A stretch of DNA of 55,617 bases from Shewanella sp. UCD-KL21 (GTDB lineage Bacteria > Pseudomonadota > Gammaproteobacteria > Enterobacterales > Shewanellaceae). Shown here piece after piece: positions 15,899 to 25,500 of the stretch; position 1 is the first letter of the stretch, and each line of letters opens with the position of its first letter. The notes beneath the pieces are model-generated. The model ran no database searches, was not told the origin of the DNA, and was given only the letters and a program-made list of their open reading frames with translations. Where the stretch lies: positions 1 to 55,617 of the forward strand of contig NZ_MPHK01000025.1 in the NCBI RefSeq assembly GCF_001957135.1. The letters run 5' to 3'. The translations under genes and the position numbers were made by a program.

Positions 15899-18502
15899 TT
15901 AGAAACGTAAATTTAAACCTAACTTATAACGTGCTTCACCTTCAAAGCTCCATGCTGGGTAACCACCTTTTAGCTCAGGCTTAACTTCAGCATCATCAGG
16001 TGCTACACCTAATTGAACACTGTCTTCTTCAAGTAAGTTAACTACTTCAAACGTGATACCTAAGTATTCAGTGATGTTGTAGTTAGCACTTAAATCAAGT
16101 GTACCGAAGTCTTGATGTTCACGGTTACCGTAGAAACCTGGTAACTCACGCATCATGTATTCGCTACGCCAGTTATAAGCAACACGCGCTGAGAAGTCAT
16201 CCATCTCGTAGTAACCGACTAAGTTAACAGTGTGCTTAGAAGAGTCTGAGAATACGCTAACTTCATCAGGGTAGTTTTCAGCTGCTGCATCTGAATCAGC
16301 AAAAGTGTAGTTGGCTGAGTAACCAAAGCCGTTGTCAAAACCGTCTTGGATTTGCAGTTCAACACCTTGGATTTGACCGCCAGTACCGTTTTTCTTCGTT
16401 GATACAGTCCAGCTATCTTCACCTGAAACAGGGTCAATAATACCAATGCTTTGATCTAACTTTTGTTCAGAGGTAACAAACGAGCTAACATCTTTAATAA
16501 AGTAAGATACACCCATTAAACCGTCTGGGCTGAAGTACCATTCAACACCTAAATCAGCTTGAGTCGCTTTAAACGGTTCAAGGGCAATATTACCGGTATT
16601 AACCACTTCGTTTCCTGCAACGTCATCTTGGTAACCCACTAAAGCTGATGAAGCAAACATATCAGCATAGTTAGGGCGTGAAATCACTTGTGATGCAGAA
16701 GTACGGATAATGACATCTGGCGCCACATCGAATGCAACGTTGATACTTGGCAATACGTCGCTGTAACTTGCATCTTTAGTGCTCAAGTCATCAGCATAAT
16801 TCCCGTCTGCTTGCAGCGCGAAGTAATCAGATGATGCGTCAGTTGAGATATAACGTAAACCGAAGTTACCGCGCATACCGTCAGCTTCAAAATTAGCCAT
16901 TAAATATAAAGACAAGTTTTCTTCATTAATGGTGCCGTAACCTGCACCATAGACAAGACCTTCGGTAGCAAAACCATCAATAGCAGCTTTAGCATCACGT
17001 AACATGGCATCCATATCAGGCTTAGGTAAAGTATAACCAGCACCCGACGAGATTTGGCCATTGTAGTAGGCTGATGCATCTTTTTGTGCAATATCTGATT
17101 TAACGTTAGCAGGTATTGATAGCATGCTGACATCATGATCGGCATAACGAACACCGGTTTTGAATGAGGTAATCGCACCTAAATCAGTTGGGATGGTAAA
17201 GTCTAATTGTGCGTAAGTTTCTTCATCTGAATTTGGCTGCTTTTTAAGTGCCCAACCCGCTGGCGATAATTGCCCAGCAAAATCATCTGCGGTGAAGTTC
17301 TTGTTAGCCACATCAATTTTAATGACTTTGCCAGTTGCATCGTAAGTACCGGCGTAATCCGCTGCTGTACCTAACCAGAAACCATAGTTAGAAGTTAAAT
17401 CTGTACCACCTTCAGACTTGGTATTACCCACACGACCTTCAACTTTAAACACGTCATTTTCGTAATCGAAATTGAAGTCGTAAGTATTTGAGTCCATGCT
17501 AGCTTGGCGCGCCCAAGTTTGTGCCCAACCTGGGTTTTCACCATTACCATCACGGCGATAGAAAGTACAAGTGCCTAAAGAATTACGTTGTTCACACGCT
17601 TCGTCTTTATCATCTGGGAACATCACAAATAATGAGGTATTTGCGTTGTTCGCTTTCATGTCCAGACTCATAATGTCTAAACCGAAATTTAAATTATCTG
17701 TTGGGCTGTATTGGAATGAACCGTTAATAGCAGTACGTTCACGTTCTTGCTCAAAGGTAGTAGGAACAATATCGCCCCAGCCGACTAATGACTCAATACC
17801 ATTGCGTTGATAAGTGGTTTCTGAACCTGCAGCAGAAATTAAGAAGCCAAAGTTTTCGTCTTCATTTTTCCAGCTGTATAAACCTGATAATTCAGGATCT
17901 GTTTCTTCTGAAATTGTACCGTAGTCACCTTTAGCGCTAAGGAATACCGTGTTGGCATCTAAATCTAATGGCTTACGGGTTTTAACGATAACAGTACCGC
18001 CAACACCACCTTCAGGTAAATCAGCCTGAGACGATTTATATACTTCAATTCCACCGACCATTTCTGACGGAAGTAAGCTGTAGTTAAAGCTTCTGTCAAT
18101 TGACTGTTGATCGTACCAACCGGTAGATGCAACTGAATGGCCGTTTAATAATGTACGAGTCAAGCTGCTAGAAGCACCACGAATCGAAACACCTTGGCCT
18201 TGACCAAATTGACGGCTCACAGCCACACCTGGTATACGCCCTAATGACTCACCCACGTCACCATCAGGAAATTTACCAATATCTTCAGCCGTTACCGCAT
18301 CAACTACAGAGTTAGAAAAACGTTTATCATTAACTGAAGCCTTCATCGAGGCACGCATGCCTTTTACTTCAATTTTTTCGATATTTTCTTCTGCAGTTTC
18401 AGCATCTGCTGCAAACGCAGCAACTGAAACCATACTGCCAAGTAGGATAGCAATGTTAGTTGCTAAAACATTTTTCTTAAAATTAATAGGTCGCATCTTC
18501 AT
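15899..18502 (-). CDS. TonB-dependent receptor, probably for chitooligosaccharides
   Basis: 867 residues with a signal peptide ending AAFAADAE. A TonB-box-like IEKIEVKG (about 41-48) is followed by the plug domain (about 55-185, including GRIPGVAVSRQ and the VEVYKSSQADLPEGGVGG-type end, here GIEVYKS). A large 22-strand barrel ends in Phe (LNLRF), as outer-membrane proteins do. It should import a ligand too large for porins at TonB expense. The ligand is inferred from context: a NagR operator 53 bases upstream, divergent nagR, and a hexosaminidase close by. The start may be the first or third codon. Confidence 0.9.
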   Translation of the reverse strand: MKMRPINFKKNVLATNIAILLGSMVSVAAFAADAETAEENIEKIEVKGMRASMKASVNDKRFSNSVVDAVTAEDIGKFPDGDVGESLGRIPGVAVSRQFGQGQGVSIRGASSSLTRTLLNGHSVASTGWYDQQSIDRSFNYSLLPSEMVGGIEVYKSSQADLPEGGVGGTVIVKTRKPLDLDANTVFLSAKGDYGTISEETDPELSGLYSWKNEDENFGFLISAAGSETTYQRNGIESLVGWGDIVPTTFEQERERTAINGSFQYSPTDNLNFGLDIMSLDMKANNANTSLFVMFPDDKDEACEQRNSLGTCTFYRRDGNGENPGWAQTWARQASMDSNTYDFNFDYENDVFKVEGRVGNTKSEGGTDLTSNYGFWLGTAADYAGTYDATGKVIKIDVANKNFTADDFAGQLSPAGWALKKQPNSDEETYAQLDFTIPTDLGAITSFKTGVRYADHDVSMLSIPANVKSDIAQKDASAYYNGQISSGAGYTLPKPDMDAMLRDAKAAIDGFATEGLVYGAGYGTINEENLSLYLMANFEADGMRGNFGLRYISTDASSDYFALQADGNYADDLSTKDASYSDVLPSINVAFDVAPDVIIRTSASQVISRPNYADMFASSALVGYQDDVAGNEVVNTGNIALEPFKATQADLGVEWYFSPDGLMGVSYFIKDVSSFVTSEQKLDQSIGIIDPVSGEDSWTVSTKKNGTGGQIQGVELQIQDGFDNGFGYSANYTFADSDAAAENYPDEVSVFSDSSKHTVNLVGYYEMDDFSARVAYNWRSEYMMRELPGFYGNREHQDFGTLDLSANYNITEYLGITFEVVNLLEEDSVQLGVAPDDAEVKPELKGGYPAWSFEGEARYKLGLNLRF

Positions 18503-18554
18503 TTCCCTTCCATAACTTTATTATCGTTTTTGGATACATAACCATTCCAACCGG

Positions 18555-18572
18555 AATGACAACGCTGTCATG
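18555..18572 (-). promoter_or_regulatory. NagR operator upstream of the TonB-dependent receptor
   Basis: AATGACAACGCTGTCATG, a palindrome with one terminal mismatch. On the minus strand its TTGTCA half can be a -35, with TATGTA 16 bases on as a -10. The 433-base gap 18503-18935 between the receptor and nagR contains this site; I see no second operator near nagR itself. Confidence 0.82.
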
Positions 18573-18935
18573 TCTAGAGCAAACATTACACAATATTTAA
18601 CAGTCTTGCCACAACAAAATAACTTTATAGCGGATAAAATGTGCGAAATCTGATTGTACAAAACAGAAATAAATATTATTAAACATTAAAAATCAGTAGA
18701 TTAGATGCTGTTAATGTTTGTATCAAATTAAGAACAAATTGACTTTAAACTGAACTCATCCAACCAGAAAAGTAATTCGAGATTGCCTATTCGGATAAAA
18801 ATCAGCACTATTAGAGATAAATCGGCTTAGCTTTTGTTTATACCTACAATATTGATAACCTTCATTTGGGGATGATTGTTATCAATAAAAAATGCAATGC
18901 TAAGTTCATCGCCTGAGTTTAAGAGCTAACAAATA

Positions 18936-19946
18936 ATGAAAGTAACCATAAATGATGTTGCCAAACATGCTGGCGTATCAATTAAAACCGTATCACGGGT
19001 CACCAATAACGAATCTTCAGTCAGACAAACCACAGTCGACAAGGTCAATGCAGCAATTAATGAGCTAAATTATCAACCTAACTTAGCGGCCAGAAATCTA
19101 GCAAGCACTAAATCCTATGTCATTGGTTTTATTTATGATAATCCCAATGCTTATTATATTATTGATATGCAAAACGGTATTCTTTCTGCCTGCCAAGATA
19201 AAGGTTACGAGTTACTTATTCACCCTTGTAATGCTACCTCTGACACGATTTGTGATGAACTAACCAAAATGGTCAAACACTCTCGGCTATCGGGTTTAGT
19301 GCTCACCCCGCCGATGTCAGAAGACCCAAAAATACTTAAAGCCCTAAATGACATTGATGCTAATTATGTACGTATTATCGCTGGGGATACATCAGATGAT
19401 CAACATGGCCTAACAGTGTTGGTTGATGATAAACATGGCGCTTTAGAAATTACCCAGCACTTAATCGATATGGGTCATAGTGACATTGGATTTTTAAGTG
19501 GCGATCAGCAACATGAATCAACCAAAGAGCGTTTAGCTGGATATAAACATGCCCTTGAGCACAATGATCTTAAAGTGAATAACAGCTGGGTTTTGGATGG
19601 TAAATACTCTTTCGAATCTGGGGTAGAAGGTGCTAATAAACTGATTAACTTAACCAAACGACCAACGGCAATCGTCGCCTGTAACGATGAAATTGCAGCT
19701 GGAGCTTTATTTGCTGCGCGTTTAGCTGGGCTTGATATACCAAAAGATTTATCCATTGTAGGATTTGAGGATAGCCCCTTCTCCCGTCAGACGTGGCCCA
19801 AATTAACCACAGTGCACCAACCTAACGTGCAAATAGCCAAAGTCGCCACTGAACTGTTAATCGCTAACAGCAAAGAAACCACTAATAGAAAGTCTATGGT
19901 ATTTACGCCAAAGCCAGTTATTCGGGACTCATCAAGCAAACCATGA
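18936..19946 (+). CDS. nagR: LacI-family repressor, NagR
   Basis: 336 residues. The N-terminal LacI helix-turn-helix is MKVTINDVAKHAGVSIKTVSRV with the hinge NYQPNLAARNLA (about 47-58), followed by a periplasmic-binding-protein-like sensor domain (GHSDIGFLSGD, IVACNDEIAAGAL, LSIVGFEDSPFSR). It is divergent from the TonB receptor. The four palindromes with central CG in the window are typical LacI-family operators and sit before chitin-sugar genes, so this is the obvious regulator, presumably released by GlcNAc-6-phosphate or a related sugar phosphate. No membrane or signal sequence. Confidence 0.88.
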   Translation: MKVTINDVAKHAGVSIKTVSRVTNNESSVRQTTVDKVNAAINELNYQPNLAARNLASTKSYVIGFIYDNPNAYYIIDMQNGILSACQDKGYELLIHPCNATSDTICDELTKMVKHSRLSGLVLTPPMSEDPKILKALNDIDANYVRIIAGDTSDDQHGLTVLVDDKHGALEITQHLIDMGHSDIGFLSGDQQHESTKERLAGYKHALEHNDLKVNNSWVLDGKYSFESGVEGANKLINLTKRPTAIVACNDEIAAGALFAARLAGLDIPKDLSIVGFEDSPFSRQTWPKLTTVHQPNVQIAKVATELLIANSKETTNRKSMVFTPKPVIRDSSSKP

Positions 19947-19978
19947 TGGCTATCGTGAGCTTATAATTTATCCCAAAT

Positions 19979-20016
19979 AAAAAAGCCTCAATAAATAATT
20001 TATTGAGGCTTTTTTA
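19979..20016. terminator. Bidirectional terminator between nagR and glnB
   Basis: The long inverted repeat AAAAAAGCCTCAATAAA/TTTATTGAGGCTTTTTT has T-runs in both directions and serves the convergent nagR and glnB genes. Confidence 0.85.
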
Positions 20017-20034
20017 ATTTAATCTATTTTTAGA

Positions 20035-20373
20035 TTAAACAGCGTCTTCGTTTTCTTCGCCAGTACGGATACGAATAACACGTTCAATATCGGTTACGAA
20101 TATTTTGCCATCGCCGATTTTACCTGTACGAGCAGTATCAACAATCACTTCGATAGCTTGCTCTAATTGCTCATCTTGAATAACAAGTTCGATTTTTACT
20201 TTCGGTAAAAAATCGACCATATATTCAGCACCACGATATAATTCAGTGTGACCTTTTTGACGCCCAAAGCCTTTCACTTCAGAAACCGTCATGCCTGTTA
20301 TACCTATTTCAGCTAATGTTTCACGCACATCATCTAACTTAAAAGGTTTAATAACGGCTTCTACTTTTTTCAT
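20035..20373 (-). CDS. glnB: Nitrogen regulatory protein P-II
   Basis: 112 residues, the standard P-II length. The T-loop RGAEYMVDFLPK carries Tyr51, the uridylylation site. The B-loop TARTGKIGDGKIFV binds ATP and 2-oxoglutarate. It signals nitrogen and carbon status to the glutamine synthetase adenylyltransferase and NtrB. No amtB is next to it, which favours GlnB over GlnK. It stands alone. Confidence 0.95.
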   Translation of the reverse strand: MKKVEAVIKPFKLDDVRETLAEIGITGMTVSEVKGFGRQKGHTELYRGAEYMVDFLPKVKIELVIQDEQLEQAIEVIVDTARTGKIGDGKIFVTDIERVIRIRTGEENEDAV

Positions 20374-20606
20374 TTATCCACTCCATTCACAGGCAATATG
20401 GTATATAAGCTAATCTACGAGTTAATAGATTTTAAGCTTTATCGTTAAAATACAATACTATTTATTATACTACGCTAAAGCGCTTTAAGTTTCTGTAGCT
20501 ATTTTACGTTAATTTTAAAACGTGCTTTTCGTGCAATAAATCAATCCCTGTCTATACTCAATATGCGCTGCAGGATGCAGCACTAAATAAACAAGGATTG
20601 TTAGAT

Positions 20607-21131
20607 ATGAATATTCACTATTATCGTCGTGGCTTTACTTTAGTCGAGTTAATGACAACAGTAACTGTTGCAAGCATATTATTGGCCATTGGTGTACCTG
20701 CCTTAAAATCAGTTCAACTTCAAATTAGAGCTAAAAGTAATATCAGCACCATTCAGCACTCATTGCAATTTGCGCGAAACATGGCCATTAACTATGGGGT
20801 AAGAGTCACTGTGTGCCCATTAAACGATGGCAAATGCAGCACCGACTGGCAAGCTGGATATGCCATCTTTCTAGATACAGGTAAATCAAATCAACTTGAC
20901 GCTGAAGATACCATTCTCAAACAAATAAACCCTTTCCATGGCGATGATATTATTCAATATAACCGTAAAGCGGTTCGATTTCTGCCCGATGGACTCGCCT
21001 CAGGCACTAACGGTACGTTAACTTATTGTCCTGAAGTTAATGATAGTCCCTACTCCCAAGCCATTGTCATTAATCAAGCTGGACGAGCAAGATATTCAAC
21101 TAAGAAAAACATTCAATGTACCATTAATTAA
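20607..21131 (+). CDS. FimT/GspH-type pseudopilin (first of two)
   Basis: 174 residues. The type III leader MNIHYYRRG/FTLVELMT has the prepilin peptidase site G/F and Glu5, followed by a hydrophobic helix (FTLVELMTTVTVASILLAIG). The C-terminal part has Cys residues in contexts shared with the next gene (CPLNDGKC...DW, TYCPEV, IQC). I use the ATG at 20607, nine bases after AAGGA, rather than the TTG three codons earlier. It is a minor pilin that probably helps initiate type IV pili. It lies opposite in direction to the main pil operon. Confidence 0.85.
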   Translation: MNIHYYRRGFTLVELMTTVTVASILLAIGVPALKSVQLQIRAKSNISTIQHSLQFARNMAINYGVRVTVCPLNDGKCSTDWQAGYAIFLDTGKSNQLDAEDTILKQINPFHGDDIIQYNRKAVRFLPDGLASGTNGTLTYCPEVNDSPYSQAIVINQAGRARYSTKKNIQCTIN

Positions 21132-21257
21132 ACTAATAGCTATCCTGTAAGGTTTAGCCGGTTAACTACGAATTATTTAATATTGATAACCCTTTAGTTA
21201 CTGAAATTGATTAGATTCTCACTTATACTAAATCAATGAGTAACAAGGATAATAATC

Positions 21258-21755
21258 ATGTTTAGATTTCGAAATGGATTTACGCTTATCGAGCTAATGG
21301 TCACAATAGCAGTCGCGGCAATACTATTAACCGTCGGTGTACCCTCATTAATATCAGTTTATGAAGGGGTAAGAGTAAACAATAATGTCGACAAAATTCA
21401 TAACATCGTTGCTTTTGCTCGAAATCAAGCAGTCAGTTATGGCGCTACCGTAAACGTTTGCCCTTTCGCTAGTGCAACGTCTTGTGGTGCGACCACAGAT
21501 TGGAGTAACGGTATTCGCGTTTTTATTAACAATGCTGATGGTGATCATGAGTTAAGGGCAATTGATAACTTCAATAGTCAAGATAAAGTTAAAGGTTCAG
21601 CATTAATGCTTTCGTTCACATCTGAAGGAATGGTGAGTAGCGGTAGCGGCAACATCATATATTGTCCAGGTGGTAATGACGTAGACTCCAAAAGCGTTAA
21701 TGTTAGTACTAGCGGCCTAATCTCTTATGGCGATGACGGCCTATCATGTTCGTAA
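21258..21755 (+). CDS. FimT/GspH-type pseudopilin (second of two)
   Basis: 165 residues with leader MFRFRNG/FTLIELMVTIAVAAILLTVGVP. It is a clear paralogue of the preceding gene: the same helix, the same CPF...DW and YCPGGND motifs and a C-terminal Cys. The 126 bases between the two have no terminator, so they may be co-transcribed; an AAGGA site precedes the ATG. Its likely role is a minor pilin (FimU/FimT type) in the pilus initiation complex with PilV, PilW, PilX and PilE. Confidence 0.85.
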   Translation: MFRFRNGFTLIELMVTIAVAAILLTVGVPSLISVYEGVRVNNNVDKIHNIVAFARNQAVSYGATVNVCPFASATSCGATTDWSNGIRVFINNADGDHELRAIDNFNSQDKVKGSALMLSFTSEGMVSSGSGNIIYCPGGNDVDSKSVNVSTSGLISYGDDGLSCS

Positions 21756-21797
21756 ATTAAATCTGTTTGTTACAAATATTTATAGACGCTAAAAAGT

Positions 21798-21824
21798 AAA
21801 AACCTAGAATCATTCTAGGTTTTT
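21798..21824. terminator. Bidirectional terminator between the pseudopilin and tapY2
   Basis: AAAAACCTAGA/TCTAGGTTTTT hairpin with T-runs on both strands between convergent genes. Confidence 0.8.
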
Positions 21825-21838
21825 ACGAATCGAAGAAC

Positions 21839-22141
21839 TTACCTTAATGTCTTTTTATCAACAGCTTGTGCTTTTTCGCTAACAAAATCCTGCCCTAATG
21901 CAACACACTCTTGAACGTCCTTAATAAAATACTTTTTACCTTTACGATCGGCACGTTGTTTACCAATTAGCCCACCAGCTTTCAATTTTATATCGTCTTT
22001 AGTATTCCAGCGATAAAACACTACTTCATCACCTTTAGTGGAGCTAGTAATAAAACATTTATAATCTTGCTTAGCTGCCCATACAGGGCTTACTGCCAAC
22101 ATAGATAACATACAGAAAGTCGTCGTAATAACCTTTATCAT
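21839..22141 (-). CDS. tapY2: TapY2-family type IV pilus-associated protein
   Basis: 100 residues with a signal peptide (MIKVITTTFCMLSMLAVSPVWA). A short mature domain contains two Cys (YKCFITSS, VQECVALG). The start ATG overlaps the pilE stop codon (ATGA), and GGAG lies eight bases before it, so translation is coupled. Position and sequence fit TapY2, a small protein recorded next to pilE in Shewanella-type pilus clusters; its precise task is not known. It is the last gene of the operon. Confidence 0.75.
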   Translation of the reverse strand: MIKVITTTFCMLSMLAVSPVWAAKQDYKCFITSSTKGDEVVFYRWNTKDDIKLKAGGLIGKQRADRKGKKYFIKDVQECVALGQDFVSEKAQAVDKKTLR

Positions 22142-22530
22142 TTCCAACACTCCGAAGACGGACCTTTAACACCTGCGCTTGTTAAGGTAATCGTTGTACA
22201 AGTTGAATCAAGGGTCGCTTGTCGACCTTTCGCAGTTGCTGTAATGGTAAAATTATCGGTACCAGTAGAAGCAACGCTATAATAGCCACTTTCAGAAATG
22301 AATGGATTAGCCCCTAAGCCTAGCTTAGTCATATCTGTAGCGTAAGCGCGATTGTCAAAATAAAATTGCTCTTGCAAGTTCGCCACTCGCATAACTGCAG
22401 CAACCCCTTCAGAGCGGCCGCTTTTGGTTATAAAGCTGGTATAAGATGGATATGCAATAGATGCTAATATGCCAACGATAACAACTGTGATCATTACTTC
22501 TATTAATGTAAAACCTTGCTGCTTGTGCAT
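22138..22530 (-). CDS. pilE: Type IV minor pilin PilE
   Basis: 130 residues. The short leader MHKQQG/FTLIEVMITVVIVGILASIAYPSY is the classical type IVa prepilin start with Glu5. The remaining C-terminal domain has a Cys pair (STCTTI, SECWK) that would form the D-region disulphide. It begins two bases after the pilY1 stop. In this gene order it is the minor pilin PilE of the PilVWXY1E priming complex rather than the major pilin. Confidence 0.88.
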   Translation of the reverse strand: MHKQQGFTLIEVMITVVIVGILASIAYPSYTSFITKSGRSEGVAAVMRVANLQEQFYFDNRAYATDMTKLGLGANPFISESGYYSVASTGTDNFTITATAKGRQATLDSTCTTITLTSAGVKGPSSECWK

Positions 22531-22532
22531 TT

Positions 22533-25500
22533 CTAATTATTCTCGTTTAAATGGTAATATATTCTGTTGGTTGTTAGACCACTTCCAAGTGCTAATGTGC
22601 CTTTACAATCAGCCCCAACACATTCACCTTTGCCAACCCCGATTATGTAAGCAATAGGCTCTTCGCCTTCTGCCGGTTTAGGTATGACGATTTGAGGTGT
22701 GTCAGGCACTCGTTCACCCAGTTCAAAATACAATTCGCTATAACTTCTTGTACCTTTATGTAAATCAAATACATATAAACGGCCTTGACCAGAAACACCA
22801 CATACACCAGCATCAAGATCAACGCTTTGACCCGCTGGAGGCACAAACGAAGTGAAATACACTTTCCCATCAAATATTAATGATGATGAAAGGCTTTTTT
22901 CACCGTCCATTCCCAGGTTATAAAGCCAGCCTCTTTTGGCACCAAAACTGATATTATCCGCTTCATTTGTTGGTGCAGCATCTGTGACATTATACAAGTC
23001 AGAAATTGTTAAAGCAGCGGGTTTATCACTTGATGTAAATTGTTTAGTGTTGATATTTCTATCTTGGAAAACAAAGAACATATCATTAGTCGTACTACTT
23101 GTAGGTTTGGTTCTATTACCTGTTCCTACGGTAACTGCATCATAAGGAATGGTTTGATAACTCTTGACGCCGCTTTCACTATGAATGTTGTTAAATTGGG
23201 TTTGTGCAACTGTTGGTTCAACAAAAAACATCCGGTTGTCTGGTGCCGAGTCCGTTGAAATTGATGCAAACTTAAATATCGACCAGTCAGAAGTTGAATT
23301 TCCAGCTAAATCCATTCGCCAAACATTGCCACTGATATCTGTGGCATAAACTCTATCTGTTATTCCATCATTATCACTGTCTAATATCGCGACCTTGTTA
23401 GGCACACTTGACATACCTGAGTCAGTGAAATGATGAATATATTCCCCAGTATCTGCATTGACAAAATAGACCCCTGCCCCAGTTCCTTCTGATGAAGCCA
23501 TGCCACCGCCAAGAATCAAAACTGGCCCAGGTTCACCAGGTATTGAAGTAATAACTGGTTCTGACCAAGACTGACCAAGATCTTCGAATTCTTCAGTGTC
23601 CGAATTAATCACCCATTTAAAACTTGGCGCATTTGGATTGGTTATATCCAAAGCATAGTAAGAGCTGCCGCCACGGCGCATTCCCAAATAAGCCCAAGCT
23701 TTGCTAACTTTGCCATTGTCATCTGTTTCAGTATAAGCAACCGGTGATAAATCCATCCCATACACACTATGTGTACCCGTTTGAGGGTTTTCTCTTAACG
23801 TTTGAACATTAGACCATAGCTCTTGTGGCATAAATGCCCAAGTTTCAGATACAGAGCCAATGTCATAATCATCACTGCCTTCATCTGAATCTTTAAACAT
23901 ATGCACCAAGCCCTGATTAGTCCCAACTAAAATCCGCACATCAAGGTTATCAGCATCCGCGCCATAATTTATCGCTAATGGCTTAGAGTGCAGCGGATCG
24001 CCCATAATATCTTCTCGAGCATCATTATTGCTGTCATCGTTATTATCGTTGTCCACATCAACGCCGTATAGCCAATTAAGAGTATCCTGGGAGTGATTTG
24101 CCACAAAACTACTGTCATCGATATCAATTAAAGCAGTACCACTGTTAGTATAAATCTTCCTTTCCGTTAACTTATCTCTTAATACTGGTAGAACGCCGCC
24201 TGCATTAACTTTATTGCCATCTACATTACCACCAGAACAAGTATTCCAATAAGTACAAGTGCTTGACGCGATATTACCATTTACATCAATGGCTTTGGCA
24301 GTGCCTCCCGGAGCAACAATCTCACCGCTGGAATTTACTTTTAGTTTCTTTAAATTACCACTCCAGCGTGGACCTTTACCGGGTAAGAACATGGCAAAAT
24401 AAGCGGAGTTATAAGTTTGAGTTTTATCAAAGTTATTACTGGCAATACTTGGGGATGTAAATGATGAGTCCACTGCAAGAATAGATTTTAAAGCCCCGGT
24501 TAACGCTTCAGCTAAATCTAGACCGGTATCTGCTTGGATATAGCCTGAAGAGGTTTCACCCTCCACTCTAGGATTACCGCCGCGATGCGCAGCTTCCTCC
24601 AATAAAGCTGCTGCAGCTGTAGCTCCAGCAGAAAAACCTATGGTATATAATCTCACATTTTGTTTGTTGTCTATACCGGTTGAATCAGTAACTCCTGTAA
24701 CTAAGTCATTGTTATACATATACGATGCTAACGCAGGCATATAACTTGTTTCATCATCACCATTAGCGTTGGTGAATTTAAACTCCCCGTAGTCACCAGC
24801 TTCTACTGCAGAATCAGTTAACGATTTTATGGCATCATCGGCATTATGGTCCAATGTTGGAGCACCATCGGTGATATAAATAATATATGCGGTGTCTGAA
24901 CATTTTTTAAACGGGCTGGTATAATTTCCCGAACTGATAATACTGGGCGGAGTATTGGGCTCATAATCATCAATCTTCTGGTTACCCTTGCCATTGTTAT
25001 CATCATTACCAAATGTAACAGGGCCACCACTAAGATATAGATAGGATTCATATAGAGTTTCACAAAGAGGTGTATTAGTCTGGGCTGACAAACTGTTAGT
25101 TAATGAAATAAAAGCACTTTGATTAACATCATTCATTTCATTTAAGCCATAAACTATTCTGCCGCCGTCAGCATTTCCTTCACTAGGATAGTTTAAATTA
25201 AATATGGCTAAGCCCGCATCAATAGGAGTAATTAACTTTAACTCATCCAAAGCAAAGGATAACGCAGATTTAGCTGACTCAAGACGGGTACCTGTTCCAC
25301 CACTGTTTTGCCCTTCCTCAGTCGTCGTTACCCACTTATACCAAACGAGATAATGTGCAGTATAAAGAGTCACTGGAGTTCCGGTGCCAAAAGCACTACC
25401 GTCAAGACTCTCTTGGCGAGCATCTTCATCGCTATCATCAGTATATTGTTCTTTGGTATCTATTGGGTAGCCGGGGTCGAAATCCTTGCCTTTATCAAAA

